Shown: positions 21,208 through 33,772, numbered from the stretch's first letter. The stretch is 64,000 bases of DNA from Cyclaneusma minus (GCA_037179335.1 JAKZHN010000017.1:558001-622000), one strand, 5' to 3'. Translations and numbers: made by a program. Notes: generated by a model not told the origin, from the letters alone.

Positions 21208-22036
21208 CTCGAGGACTGCAGTTGCTCAGTAAGTCAGTGCTGAGAACTAGTTTCTCCAAGCTCTATGGAGCGCGTGAATCTTACAATGAAGATGAGGCTT
21301 GAGTAGATCTTGAAGAAGTGTGGGGTGATCGATGGTGATTTTGACGAGAACAAGAGCGAAGCAGGCCGCCTTGTCAGTGTTGCTCTGGGCTTCTTGTTGT
21401 AGAAAGATGGCACAGTTTTGGCGAGTGACTGGATAAAGATGGAGAAGTGAGATGAAGTCCGGAAGTGGATCACTGAAGCCACAGCCTTGGAAGGAACCGG
21501 TGCAGGTAGCAGAGGTCTGGAGGAAGAAGACCACGGATGTGGCGAGAAGGCGAATTCACAATAAAATACTACACGCTCAAAGAAATACTACTGCTGGCAA
21601 GGAATTACCCCAGGCAAACTTTTATACAATTCCCGAACATCGTCGCCAATTTCCACCCACCACAAAGACTGGAAAGCAGCGGGGCCGGCCTTCCCAGTAG
21701 TTTGAGAACCGGAGTTTGCTTCTTGTTTGCCCCCTTTTTGAGGTAGAAGTGAGAAATTGTAAGACTAGTAAAGACTAGTTACCTGGTGGGCGGAAAGGGG
21801 TAAAAGGCCGCGACTTCTTTCCCGCCAAACCCTTGCAGTTCTGGTACAAATCCGCATTCTTTCCATCCATTTCTACAACCAAACCTACCGGCATACAATC
21901 GAAATCATTCCCTTCAGACTCAGTCTCTTTCCCTCGAAAACCAAGCATGACCATGACAACGATGGCTCTCCAGGTCTGTCATGCAGCCATCGCTTTACTC
22001 TCATTTGCGAGAACAACTCGCAGAGACCCGATTTAG
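21208..22036. other. Leader and upstream region of the long BTB gene
   Basis: It contains the probable leader intron and promoter of the BTB gene. Further right it contains no supportable gene until the HET relic. Confidence 0.45.
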
Positions 22037-22373
22037 AGGGAGTATGGGGTCCATGTATGGCCAGTCGACATAATAGACGCCCTTTCCGCCGCCGCCTCAC
22101 CACCCCTACTGGACTTGCTCCGCTGCCATAAAAGCAAAAACTCCACTGATCCCAGGGACAAAGTCTACGCCTTGGTCGGGATCTCAAGCTCCGGATCGAC
22201 TTTTGGCTTAACCGACTATTCTCGATCCGTCCGGGATACATACATGTACGCTGCGAATATTTCCGAATGACGGAGATATGCTCTGCGCACAAGGCTTCAT
22301 TCTCGACACTATTGAAGTTGTCATTTGCCACGGCTCTTCGGTGGCTCATCGTTCAGTCATACTTGTGGGGTGA
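22037..22373 (+). pseudogene. HET-domain relic
   Basis: From 22037 one frame reads through the diagnostic HET-domain segment 'STDPRDKVYALVGISSS' followed by 'TDYSRSVRDTYMYAA', then hits a TGA at 22268. A +1 shift continues with 'LCAQGFILDTIEVV', which resembles the next conserved part of HET proteins (a GxxxDTI motif). The N-terminal HET block and any downstream half are absent on both sides. So this is a fragment of a heterokaryon-incompatibility gene that has lost its ends and acquired a frameshift. Stop codons immediately upstream (22034-22036) confirm that it is not an exon of an intact gene. Confidence 0.7.
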
Positions 22374-25300
22374 TATCGGCCGAGAAGCACGAAGCTTCTG
22401 CAGAAGACAGGGTCTGATGTCAGCTTCGATAATGCAATTTAGAGTGGAGAGACATTGGGCCACGAGATACCTGATGTTTGGCAGTGAAACTTCCACGAGC
22501 ATTCATCTTATGGATGTGTGCTCAGTCCGGAAGGTACCCGAAGTGCCCAAGCCACAAACGAGAAGAGAAGCTGGTAGAAAAGTGAAGCAATACAGGGAAT
22601 CGAGAGTTCGAGATAGATTGAGGTCCACGCGTTGTGGCGTTCGCTCGTTCAATGTAGAAACGGGCGGTGGGACTCTGCACACTTGCCGGTGTCAATGTGG
22701 GGAATGACGTGCATGCTGCTGGCAGACTGTCGAGAATCGAGATCTTTGAGTCTTCAGACACTGCATCAGGGTCCTGTGGTCGTGAATGATGATGGTCAAT
22801 GGCTGCACTATTGTTGGAGTCGCACGGACTCGGGATGAAAAAGGCGAAGCCGGTCACGTGATCGGGGATGGAAGATCCGGAACTTTTCCCGAGAAAGCGT
22901 CCACGCGTTTGCATCAGCATCACCACGTCCACGTCCACGTCCACTGAGAGCAGCACTGTTTCTTGCAGGCTCATCGCTCGAATAGAATGGCCTGTCACCC
23001 CCACGCAAGACTCTTCACCACACGTGAAGAAGCCTTATCGCCTTCTCCTCTCCGCATCGCTCTCCACTTTCCTGAACAACGCAGAAGTCCGACGAGATCC
23101 AGTCGAAAGCAGCTTCACGAAGCCACAATTGGGATGTGACGCACACGCCTGCCTTCCAGAAGCCTTCAGTCGGCGGGGTCCGAGTCTCTTCTAGGCCCTT
23201 TGTTGCTGCTCTTTGCCGCTGCACGTCTGACATCTGGTCAGCGGCCTGGCTCCAGTTCGCACATGCGGTGCCATACAGCGCACAGTGCTTCTCATGCGGC
23301 CAGAGCGGTTGAGTCCACGCTGGGCCCGAGCTGCGAGGTTTTCGAGATCGGGAAGTCAAAAAAGACTGCGGCGGGAACACATTTCGAGCATCTCAAAGTA
23401 ACCGCACGCATTGCCGGCTTTCCGCAATATGACATCCCTTTATACTGACAGCACAGCCTTATTTGCTTCCGCAATAACTGGCCATCCTCGATGGATCCTA
23501 CGCTGCTTTCGCACACCCGGGGGTCGGTGGTGACACGGGCGGGAAAATCCAGCGGAGAGAGCGGCCGGTGGAATAGCAATTCCCTGTCATATGTAAGCCA
23601 GTTATGCTCTCTGTGAATTGATTCTGACGTCGTGCAGGCTGGGCAACGAGGGATTTAAGATTGGAGCATACAGCGAGCGTTGGACAGAGCGTTACTGATG
23701 TGCCCATCCGTGCATATTTACCACAAAGGAAGGCACCGAAAAGAAGAAGGGAACTCGATGCTATGCACGCCCAGGCTTGCAGATCCAGATTGCATGACAC
23801 CCGCATTTGCGTGGCGCTCCTCACTTGTCGTGCTGGACGAATCCGGGACTCTGTGGAACTTGGTTTCCATCTTGGCCTTCGCCGGCCGAAACGGTTTCTG
23901 TAAGACGCGAGAATCGCCCCTTTTGATACGGAAAAGACACGCTCTCGTCCACGCAATTCCAACGGATCTTGTGACACCCACGAGACTTTGTGCAACATTC
24001 GAGGACGCCATGCGTCGACATGGAACCCGAGCGGGGTACAGGAGATAAGGACCTTCTTGAGAGTTCTACAGCCGCTATTATTGCCACGGGTCAGGACTCA
24101 ACTACCATGGACTCGTCCCCGGACAACTCAACGGCCAGATTACTCAGACCGTTCGCTCGTTTGGATCACTAATCGATAGTTTATATTGCAGTATGCTTGC
24201 AATATCGACCAACCCTTGGCCTTAAGCAGCCTCCAAAAACGCTTTGATCGTGAGCATTACTTGCGAAAGTAGTGCAAAAGCTGACTTACTGGCCAATAAC
24301 ATGTACCCCAGCTTGCAACGTCAATCGTCGTAAGACAGGCCAATGGAAAGAGACTCAATCGACATATGGTTACCATTTACCACTCACCTGGCGGTTCATG
24401 CATGCGCATCACCGCTCGGTGCGCTGGAACTTCCGACTCCAGCTGGCGGGTAGCGCTTCATATGACCAAAAGGGATGCGGTCGTCCATACTCCCACCACC
24501 CTTCCCGGGCGGCGACATGCCGACATGCATGAGGTGATGTGGGCCGCGTTTCTGGAAGAGAAATGCAAATGTGTTCTAGAAGCACGCCAAGATCTCAATA
24601 TGGCTGACAACCTGCGACAGCTTCCTTGAGCCCTGGCTTCTTTTGGTCTGGACCATGCCTCGAACTGCTTTAAGTTTTTGGTATTGGAGAGACGCAAATA
24701 GATGAGGTTGTATCACAACATTGACTGCACGAAAAAGATCAGATGGCAGGCTTCTGCACAATCTGCAAGATGACAAGACCAATAACGATGACAAATGCTG
24801 GACAGTCCTTACACAGCAGAATCTGCGAGGCACGAGCACCGTTACATCTACTCTGGTGCGACGTGTCTTGGAATAGTCTTTCGCACAACGTCTTGGATTT
24901 GCATGGAAAACGCATGGCGGGAAAGCATATCAGCACCTGCTAATTCCTCCGAGACGGCCATGTCCTACCACGGACGGAGATTAATTGAGGTGTTTATAAA
25001 GGCATGGGCATAAGGCAGTGGTTGCATCATATTTGGCTTCGGTGGAAAGCCGTGGACCTGGATCTCAAACGGGATTGCCTTGAAGCCGCAAAGACGGCTG
25101 CTAGTCTGCTATATTTGACCGAGACACCCTAGCTTTTCTTTCGGAGATTTTCTTTAAAGCACTAGCCATGTTTCTCTTTTCGAATGGATTCCGCAGTTTC
25201 AATTGTCTTTCCGTGGTGGGTCGGCCTGTTCATATACGTCCTGTTCTGCATCCATATTCCATACATGTACATTATAGCAGAAAGATAGTAGTAGTCGGTA

Positions 25301-26623
25301 TATACCGAGGCCGGAGAATGAGCTGACTCGAAGTGCATGATGATCGTAGGGTGCAAGTGTAGTAGTTGTAGTACCTTACTGACAGTAGTGGCATTCGCAT
25401 TCCCGGGATCCCGAGTCCACGATTCCAGTATCCTCATGAAGCTTCCACTGCAGCGGGCCTTGCATTGCAAAACTCGTGACTTATTCGCATCCAATTCGCC
25501 GGCCGGCTGCAATGACAGCACTGCAGAGTTGTATCCAGCACTTATTCCCGTACGTCCATCCCGATCTGCTGGCCCGGGGGTGCTGACGCACGGCCACGAG
25601 GTCGCTGGCGCTGCTGTCAGAGCGCAGCGCGCATCGAATCCCAGCGACTGCTTTTTGTCACGACTGCGGCCGACCGTCGCATGCCGCGCGAGGACTCGAA
25701 AGCATTTCAGATTGCAACAAGCGCTCGTCCATCTCAAATCATTCCTATTTCCCGGTGCACTCTCTCGGCTGCTTGGCTGATCGCCGCCGTGCATCCAGCA
25801 CCACCGGTCGTCCATCTTCTGCCAGGGCAAGGCCCAAATACCCGCCGTATACTAACATTCTCTGATATACTATCCACCCGACTGGAGTTGACATCGCCGT
25901 GCGGGCCGCCCCTTTGAGTTTGACCACCATCGTTGCGTTCCCCTGATCTGCGCCTGCTGAACAGGGGAGCTGCTAGCAGTGCGCAAGTGTCGACCGATTG
26001 CTGCCTCTGCTTCTCAGATGGACTTATGACGAGACCAATCATTTCTCCATCAGCCCTGCAGACATTTTTCTGTAAATATCTTAATATCACGCTAGCCTCC
26101 TGTCAGCCCACACTCCCGCCGGCAGCCGGCCTTTTGCCATCAACATCTCAGAAGAACAGACTGCCGTCTCCCAGCAAGAACCCACCTTGCATCGATCACA
26201 GCATTTGCCGTTGTTCCACACCCAGGGAATCCCCTGGGGCTCAGGCTTGCTGCCCCTAATCGCGGAGGGCACGGTCTCGAGTTCCACGACATCATCCCCA
26301 GTCTCTTAGAGTAGTTGCGCGCAGCGGCGCCAATAATACTCTACGAGTACCTCAGACTTCTGTAATTTGTTCCCACGTTTTTCCCGACCAAGACGTCGAG
26401 CTTCGGCCAATATTGTCCGACTGCGGGTCTCTCAATTGCCCAACTCGATCTGGACGAAAGCGCGACTCTTTCCTATCCACCTTACCCTACTAATAACGTG
26501 CATAACTTGCTCTTCATTGCACGGCATCAAGTCCAGCAAAAGAGCGAAGTGATACATTGACGAAATCGGAACAGGAAGTGGAAACATTGAGACAGAATCT
26601 TATATGTCAACTTCTACCAAGTC
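22374..26623. other. 4.2-kb stretch without a supportable gene
   Basis: Base composition is ordinary and many overlapping open frames up to 222 codons occur on both strands, but none shows a recognisable domain, signal peptide, splice pattern or codon order typical of the neighbours. No tRNA or rRNA sequence was noticed. The last few hundred bases are the leader of the Zn2Cys6 gene. Confidence 0.4.
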
Positions 26624-29305
26624 ATGACCGAGCTTTTCTCCCAGAGCTCCGCGTCTATATCAATCAGCGGTCCCCGCGTGCCGCCGCCTCCCCCTAGTTC
26701 CGGGCGGACGTCAGACCAGACCCGTACTTCGTACCTCAGTTCTGCAAGCTCTTACACTGACTTGCACTATCTCTTTGGGGAGCAGGATCCCACCATGATC
26801 GGGCTCAAGGGGCCAAAAAACAACCGACGGAAGTTAACCCCGACTTCTGAGCATGTCAAGCATCGGAGGACGAGATCGGGTTGCTATACTTGTCGAAGTA
26901 GACGTGTCAAGGTGTGTGATCCTTCTGCTAGAGAAAATCGTTTGTTTTCGGCTAAAATTGTTTTAGTGTGATGAGACGCACCCTATCTGCGAACGTGAGT
27001 TGAATGTTCATATGGAATCAGAGCGGTACTGACCGGGGGATATCATTTATAGGATGCAAGAAAGGGGGCAGAGAGTGTGTTTATCCGGAGGCATCTGCTT
27101 CTAAATCAAACTCATCTGCGTCTACAGCGAGTCAGCGAATCAACTCTGGGAGTCCCGAATCATCGGGAGATGATGATGATGAATACGACGAGGCCATTCT
27201 GCTGGACACAATTCCAGATGAAAGTGAAAATGGCTTCGCCATGGGTGGATCGGGACACCGCGTCCGGCCCGGTCACCAAGAGATTGGCGGAAAACAGTCT
27301 ATACGAACACGGAAAAGTTTCACCAGATATAGCTCCGAGACTCCTTCGCTCATCCAGGACAAAGGCAACTCGCCTTCGCCATCCACAGAAGGGTCGATCG
27401 GATTCCCAGCACACACGACCTTTGGCACAGGCTACATGACCCATCTCACTGCAAACCCAGCGGGGACGAAGAGCGATTGGTCTCTTCTGCCTCAAGACCT
27501 CCAGTTCTACCTTCAATACTTTTGCGAGAATATCACCGCCCAACACTATTCGTTGAAACAAGACTCGGGCGACTTTCTTCGGACACATCTCCTGGACGCT
27601 GCGTTGAGATATGAACCGCTTCTTTACGCTGTAGTAGGATTCTCGGCATTCCAGCGAACATTGCAGACTCCCGGTGGGAAGATCCAAGATTTTCTGCAGT
27701 ACTATAACAAGGCTGTTGCGTTGCTTCTTCGCTCTTTGAAGAGGAGCGAAAAACACAGCATTGGAACACTGCTGGCTATGCTGCAGCTAGCAACTATCGA
27801 GGTGAGTGGGCTGTGAATCTCCCGTATCCGTGCATAGCTAAAATCTTGCCAGGAGTATTTGGGAGACTGGGTCAATCTTCTGGGTCACCAGAAAGCAGCC
27901 TACGCACTACTCACCGAAATATTCACCCCGCAAACAGTAATGGAATCGGAGCTTTCTCGCAGCATGTTTGGTATGTACGCACGCTTCGACGTCTATGCCG
28001 GCCTCCTCGGCGGCTTCGCAGCCACGCTTTCCCGAGAATGGTTCGAAGCCGCCGCTTCCTTCTTCTACAACCGCACTCTCATGGAACCCCACATCCTAAA
28101 ATGGAAGATTGAAAAAATCTTTGCCGACACACGCCTGATCGCCATGGACATGTCCACACTCTTTGCTCGAATGGGAAAAGGAGAAATCAGTCTAGAACAA
28201 TTCCACATCCAGAACCAAGCCCTGGGCAAACGAATCTACGACTGGCGAGACAAAATGGATCCCGCACTGCTCGACCCCCGCTACCGAGTCTTCGACTTTT
28301 CCGGCGCCCGCCCGCGCGATCCGGACGATATCGTGGATCCGTACATTCCGGGTGTGCTCTATCAGGGCTCTTTGTGGGCCATGAATCTGGCGATGATAGA
28401 TTGGTATTCGGTCGACCTGATGCACAAATATCAGACGGCATTGACACTGCAGCAGCAGCCGAGCAAAGAGCTTGCCGTAACTGCCTATGCGAGCTGTCAG
28501 CTGCTGGAGGCTATTGAGTATTGGCCGGGGAGTCCGAAGGGTGCGTTGCTTGCTTGTCAGTCGAGTCTGGGCATTAGCAGTCTGTTTATGCCGAGGGATC
28601 GACGGCATAGTATGTGGGCACGGCGGAAGCTGGCGAGAATCGAATCACATGGGTTAGTTCTATTTCTTCTAAACTACCTGCTCTATTCGCATTTCTTTTT
28701 CATGAATCAGGGATAATCCACATTGGCAGTGGGGCGAAGAAAGTCTGGATACGACCTACAGTGTCCAAATGATTGGAGATATTCCAAGTAATCAATAATC
28801 CCGTCACCCACGTCTCCGTCCATATCCCTCCTCCCTCCCTTTCCCCACCACCCACACTACACACTGTCTCTCTCACTCCCCTCCATTCACATTCACATCC
28901 ACTAACCCCCCCTTTTTTGGGTGTGTTTCTAGCTACATCTACCCCCTAACATTCCGCACCAAAATGTCCGCCCACTTCCAAGACCTCAGCTGCATGCACT
29001 GGTGGCTCCCACACGACGAAGGCTACCCACCCATCATCCGTTCCATCCGGCAGCTGGTTGAAGAACGCACTGCGCCTGCGACGAATGATGATGCGGAGGG
29101 GCTGAGAGATATGAGAACTATCTTTGCTAGGTTGGATCTGAGTGCGGGGGAGGGGGCGCCGGGGTTGGAGGTTGGTGGGGGGATGGGTGCGGAGGTAGTG
29201 GGAGGGAGGGGGTGGGGGGATGAGCAGGGGGATTTTTGGAACGGGGGTGGGGGTGGGGATGCGATGGGACAGAGTGGCGGTGGAAGGAGGGAGGGATTTC
29301 GGTGA
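26624..29305 (+). CDS. Zn2Cys6 fungal-type transcription factor
   Basis: Five exons, 26624..26911, 26967..26994, 27053..27801, 27853..28652 and 28933..29305, give 745 residues. The binuclear cluster is complete after splicing: C87-x2-C90-x6-C97-x6-C104-x2-C107-x6-C114, preceded by the basic HVKHRRTRSG. A 28-nt exon supplies the middle of the cluster. The central and C-terminal helical part (QDLQFYLQYFCENITAQHY onward) is laid out like the fungal-specific transcription factor domain. The protein is nuclear and binds CGG-type sites; its targets cannot be inferred. Intron 4 is 280 nt and contains a truncated copy of the mariner-ended element at 28727. The tail from about residue 680 is Gly-rich (GGGMGAEVVGGRGWG), and an overlapping frame also stays open there, so the exact C-terminus is less certain. 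Confidence 0.88.
28727..28800. mobile_element. Truncated mariner-ended MITE copy in intron 4 of the Zn2Cys6 gene
   Basis: A left arm beginning CAGTGGGGCG and continuing AAAGTCTGGATACGACC, then CTACAGTGTCC, aligns with the left arm of the intact element. It is followed by two 19-bp units (AAATGATTGGAGATATTCC and a decayed one). The right arm is missing. Confidence 0.7.
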
Positions 29306-30663
29306 TGCGAAGGGCGAAATCGATGGTTTCTCGGGAACCTACACCGGATGGTATTACCCTAATGCTGATGATACTGGGCGGCGGAGTGTTCATATGATGG
29401 AAGGTAATTTCAGGAGGCGATATTGGCGGGAGGAGCACTGGATGGATGTATCAACAAAACGGGCGGCGAGATCCTCTTGTACAACTTTGTATCAATACCT
29501 TGGCGGCGCAGATTTGGATTGAGAGTCTCATGTTTTGGGACGACGGGTAATGTGGTCGCGCATATACATATATACCTAGGTAGCTTACACATTAGATGGG
29601 CGTAGGGAAGGTTAGCGAGCGCTCAGCGGCTGGGTCTTAGATAAAAGGCATTGTCTGGCTCAGTCACGCTGGATTTGCAAATAGCTGTATAGAAATATAT
29701 ACTAGGAGTTGGGTTAGTTGTTGTGACCCCTTTTGGAATTCGGGGAGGTTTTGGGAAGGTCGGCTAGGCTCGTGGTGAAATGTCTTCTGGGTGGTGGTGG
29801 TGTAGGACGAATTCGGAATTCCTGGCATCCAAGGTACTTTTGAAGTCCAGGTGATTGGGAGAAATCCAAACAACTGGGCAGAATCCAGATAATTGGAAAG
29901 CATTTGAGTGATTGGGAGAAACCCAGGTAATCGAGAGAAATCCAAGTAATTAAGGAGAAGCCGAATAATTCGGTCCTTCGGTCCTTCGGTCCTTGGGAGA
30001 AACCCAAGGAAGTCAAGTCAGTACATGTAATCGTGGACCTTTCGTGGGTTTCCCGTCACCCAGTCAGTGGTGGGAAGAACGCTCACGATTAAGTAGAGAC
30101 AGGCTGTCTTGCACACAGAAGAAAGTCCACCACTTAGATGCTCTGGAGTCTGGACTGTCAAAACCCTTTGTTCCTTTAGCTTGCAAGGTACCGAAAGAGG
30201 CTTGATACCGCAATAGTTCAGCAGACCTGTCAATGATTCTGTGGGAGGACCCCTTTTCTTTTCGCTCATCACTCTCTTGCATACCAGTCATGTCGTGAAG
30301 ACGAACTGAACACGCGGAAGGACCACGATCTTTCATGGTATTATTTGGGTATCTTCATCCTACTGTACATGGTTTGGTATTCTTTGTAATACCAGTTCAA
30401 TGACTAACCGTTCTCCTTGAACGAAGCTTTTTCGGCTGAGCCCCTCTCCGGCCAATGGCCAGGTATTGTAGTGCTGGGACCAATCCTAGCCGCTATCAAA
30501 TTCGATTGTGCAGCGCTGTTGGGATAGCAATTGCTGACTGCCATACTTCCACTGCAGGAAAGTAGGATGATGCGAGTGTTCGCATGGGCAAATAGCTAAA
30601 GACTCGCTCAACGCCGCCATGGCGATGTCAGTCGTTAGTGGCAGTCTCCTAAGGACTGTCCGG
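29306..30663. other. Intergenic spacer with 19-bp repeats
   Basis: No gene supported. It contains the repeat cluster at 29845-29970 and an 8-bp GGTCCTTC repeat at 29971-29995. Confidence 0.5.
29845..29995. repeat. 19-bp tandem repeat plus GGTCCTTC microrepeat
   Basis: Six consecutive units of 19-20 bp follow TCCAAGTGATTGGGAGAAA (for example TCCAGGTGATTGGGAGAAA and CCCAGGTAATCGAGAGAAA). The cluster ends in CCGAATAATTCGG and about three copies of GGTCCTTC. The reverse complement of the unit matches the cluster at 43141-43250. Confidence 0.75.
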
Positions 30664-32217
30664 TCAGCCTGCCGTAGTGCTCTTCTTCTCTTCTTCTTTC
30701 TCCGCAGCCTCTTTGAGCTCAGGCTTGGCTTCATTCTTTTCCTCCTCTTTTTCGACTTCCTTAGTTTGCGTCTCAGCCGATTCCACCACGAGCTTGTTCT
30801 CAGGCTCAGGCTCAGGCTCAGGCTTAGCTTCCGGGGCTATCTCCTCGGCGTCATTGGTAGTGTGGGGGTCCTCAGCATCGTGTGCTCCTTCAGGCTTTTC
30901 GGGCGCCTGTTCTTCGGATTTCGTAGGTTCTTCTGCTATTTCCTTCTCTTCAACTGTGACTGCTGTGGCGGGAGGCGCCGTTGCTTCTGGGACATCTTGT
31001 AAAGATACCGGCGACATTTGACTCGGGCTGGACTCGGCTTCATCTGTTGTTTCGACGATGGTGGGATGCGATGGTCCAGTCTGGTTTGTAATGCGCATCT
31101 CTCCCATCTGGTCACTGATGTCTGCGGGGTCATCCTCGTCGGCCTCTAGGACGGTAGTCACAGATGAGCCTGTAGATGGAGAAGAACGGATGTGTCGTCT
31201 CGTCCCACGTCCCATGTTGATGAAGCCTGGATCTTCCTCTTGCAGAGGAGGAGAACGAGAATCACTTGGAGAAGCATCGGATTTGAGGATGGAAGGAACG
31301 GTAGGCTTTGCTTCAGGGACCGAGTCTAAACCTTCCGCTTCTGGGGGCAACTTGTAGTTCTCGGCCGGAAGCAATTCGTAGCTATCGCAGACTGTCTTGA
31401 ACAGCACGTAAAGACCGGTCTGGCCCTCGATCTGCCAGAAAACGCCTCGGTGCTGGAACCAAGCATGGGCAAAGATGCGGTGCAAGCGCCGGAATATGTT
31501 CACCAAATGCTTCAGCCCTGCGCCTCGATCATCGCCGGCATCGCCTGCCCCTAAACTAAGTCGACTTGGGAAGATCTTTTGACTCGTGACGATGTTCGTG
31601 GCCCAGTCGAGCGTGTGGCAGCAGTAGTCGATGGCGCAGCAGCTCTTGGGAGACTCATGTACGGCGCAAAGAAACTGCCACTCGCTTGCGCGCATCTCGG
31701 GGCAGGTGGTTGCGGAGCATGGCGGATTGTCGAAGAGGAAGCCGACGATCAGGTCGTTGCACTTGTTGATTAGGAAGCGGCAAAGCTCGTAGAGCCAGAG
31801 GGCGCGGTCAATGCCTTCGGGTGGGGTTGCGATCAAGGCAGCGCTTTCACGGCTGATGGGCATGATATGGTCGGCATCGTGATGCTTGGTGGAGTTGAAA
31901 TGGAGGGCTTTCAGATGTTCTTGGAGCTGGAAGGCCGAGTCAAGCTGTTTGGGAGCATCAATTAGCTGGGGATAGGGACTCATATCAAGGAAGAATGGTG
32001 TTACTTCGCTGAGGGGAAGCAAAGGAGGCCCAGCTTGCATGTCGGCTTGCTTGGTGCCAGGATGTATGCGCCTCATCGCATTGGCTTTGAGCACGCTATC
32101 CTCAATCTTTGCAGTCAGTCGTCCCGCTTGGTCGTCGCCCACTGCTGGCGATCCGATTTGGATTTCCGTGGGAGGCGGAGGGCTGGGAAGCCGTGGAGAA
32201 GTGGGCGCGAGAGCCAT
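30664..32217 (-). CDS. MOB/phocein family protein (MOB3-like STRIPAK component)
   Basis: A single exon of 517 residues. The Mob1/phocein fold spans about residues 90-290. It has zinc ligands C167 and C172 (CSATTC) and H251 and H256 (AHAWFQH) at the spacings seen in MOB1, and the phocein-type block CPEMRASEWQFLCAVHESPK. Phocein/MOB3 proteins belong to the striatin-interacting phosphatase and kinase complex, which in filamentous ascomycetes controls hyphal fusion and fruiting-body development. The final 220 or so residues are low-complexity, rich in Glu, Lys, Pro and Ala, probably disordered, as in fungal homologues. Its start codon lies only about 130 bp from the A+T block, yet the gene shows no sign of C-to-T decay. 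Confidence 0.9.
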   Translation of the reverse strand: MALAPTSPRLPSPPPPTEIQIGSPAVGDDQAGRLTAKIEDSVLKANAMRRIHPGTKQADMQAGPPLLPLSEVTPFFLDMSPYPQLIDAPKQLDSAFQLQEHLKALHFNSTKHHDADHIMPISRESAALIATPPEGIDRALWLYELCRFLINKCNDLIVGFLFDNPPCSATTCPEMRASEWQFLCAVHESPKSCCAIDYCCHTLDWATNIVTSQKIFPSRLSLGAGDAGDDRGAGLKHLVNIFRRLHRIFAHAWFQHRGVFWQIEGQTGLYVLFKTVCDSYELLPAENYKLPPEAEGLDSVPEAKPTVPSILKSDASPSDSRSPPLQEEDPGFINMGRGTRRHIRSSPSTGSSVTTVLEADEDDPADISDQMGEMRITNQTGPSHPTIVETTDEAESSPSQMSPVSLQDVPEATAPPATAVTVEEKEIAEEPTKSEEQAPEKPEGAHDAEDPHTTNDAEEIAPEAKPEPEPEPENKLVVESAETQTKEVEKEEEKNEAKPELKEAAEKEEEKKSTTAG

Positions 32218-32440
32218 GGTCGATTTGGTCCGTTGGTGGTGAAGCTCGACAGGAGCCGTTGTCGAGAGTTGTCCTTTGGGCGAGGCTGGCTCGGCGCGAG
32301 GCTAGCAAGGTGCGTGGGTGCCTAGCAGCGGGGTGTATATGTACCTAGTTATTAGTGAACCATGAATTCTACCGAAATGTAATGGCCGCATAATGATTTA
32401 TCAAAAATTGCCCCACTTTTAATATATATATATAAAAATA

Positions 32441-32700
32441 ACTTGCCGCGAAATAATTTGCCGTAAAATAATATTATAATAGTTAAAAATAGATTGGCAA
32501 ATAAGGTGCGTTATAGATATTTCTTAGCTATAAAAAATAGCGGCTATTTTTTTAAATAAGAATAGCAGTATTTAAATATTATATATTAAAAGCCTTATTT
32601 AATTTTTTTAATAAATAATGCTTTTTTTATATATTTTTAATATATATATTTTATAAAATATTTGCAAAGCGTTTTTTTTTTTCAGTTTTATATAATAATT
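32441..32700 (+). repeat. Left copy of the direct repeat bounding the A+T block
   Basis: This copy aligns with 37240-37479 in the same orientation. It begins with two 15-bp array-type units (ACTTGCCGCGAAATA). Where the right copy keeps C and G (the cgctctccttttacgcacc stretch) this copy has T and A, and in the ggtgcgttatagat stretch the reverse is true. Confidence 0.7.
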
Positions 32701-33734
32701 ATCCCCTTTTTTATAGCTTTAGGCTTTAAAATTTTTAAATGCGGATTTTTGCTTTTTGGCAATTTAATATTTGACTTTAATTATTAATTTCGGCTTTTTA
32801 TTTTAATTATATAAATTAATAGGGTTTTATTAATTTGCTTTTATTAATAATTATTTTCCAATTTATTTTTGCCTAATTTTTTTAATTTTTATTTTAATAT
32901 ATAATTTGCGCTATTTATTATTAATTAATTTTATATTTTTATTTAATTTTTATTTAATTTTTATTTAATTTTTTAATTTTAATTTTTTTAATTTTAATTT
33001 TTTTAATTTTAATTTTTTTAATTTTAATTTTTTTAATTTTAATTTTTTTAATTTTAATTTTTCTAATTTTAATTTTTCTAATTTTAATTTTTTTAATTTT
33101 AATTTTTTTAATTTTAATTTTTTTAATTTTAATTTTTTTAATTTTAATTTTTTTAATTTTAATTTTTCTAATTTTAATTTTTCTAATTTTAATTTTTCTA
33201 ATTTTAATTTTTTTAATTTTAATTTTTCTAATTTTAATTTTTCTAATTTTAATTTTTCTAATTTTAATTTTTCATTTTTTAATTTTTCATTTTTAATTTT
33301 TTCATTTTTCATTTTTCATTTTTAATTTTTTCATTTTTCATTTTTCATTTTTAACTTTTCATTTTAATGTTTTTATTTTAATGTTTTTATTTTAATGTTT
33401 TTATTTTAATGTTTTTATTTTAATGTTTTTATTTTAATTTTTTAATTTTAATTTTTTAATTTTAATTTTTTAATTTTAATTTTTTAATTTTAATTTTTTA
33501 ATTTTAATTTTTTTATATTAATTTTTTTATATTTATTTTTTTATATTTATTTTTTTATATTTATTTTTTTATATTTATTTTTTTATATTAAAATTTATTA
33601 AAATTTTATTTTTTTTATTAATTTATATATATATATTTTGTTTTTGCATATATTTTTTTTATAAGTGCCGAAAAATTAATATAATAGCGGCGTATTTTAA
33701 ATAATTAATTTTAGGATTTTTTTTAAATTTTTAC

Positions 33735-33772
<38 letters not shown>

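Noticed and set aside
25162..25830. 222-codon minus-strand frame
   Set aside because: No recognisable domain or splice pattern, and another open frame overlaps on the opposite strand; likely chance.
30064..30136. Short inverted repeat AGTGGTGG...CCACCACT
   Set aside because: Only eight bases match and no target duplication is present; expected by chance at this scale.
32965..33312. 115-residue Leu/Lys repeat frame in the A+T block
   Set aside because: It is a reading of a TTTTAATTTTAATTT-type microsatellite, with no codon variety and no gene context.
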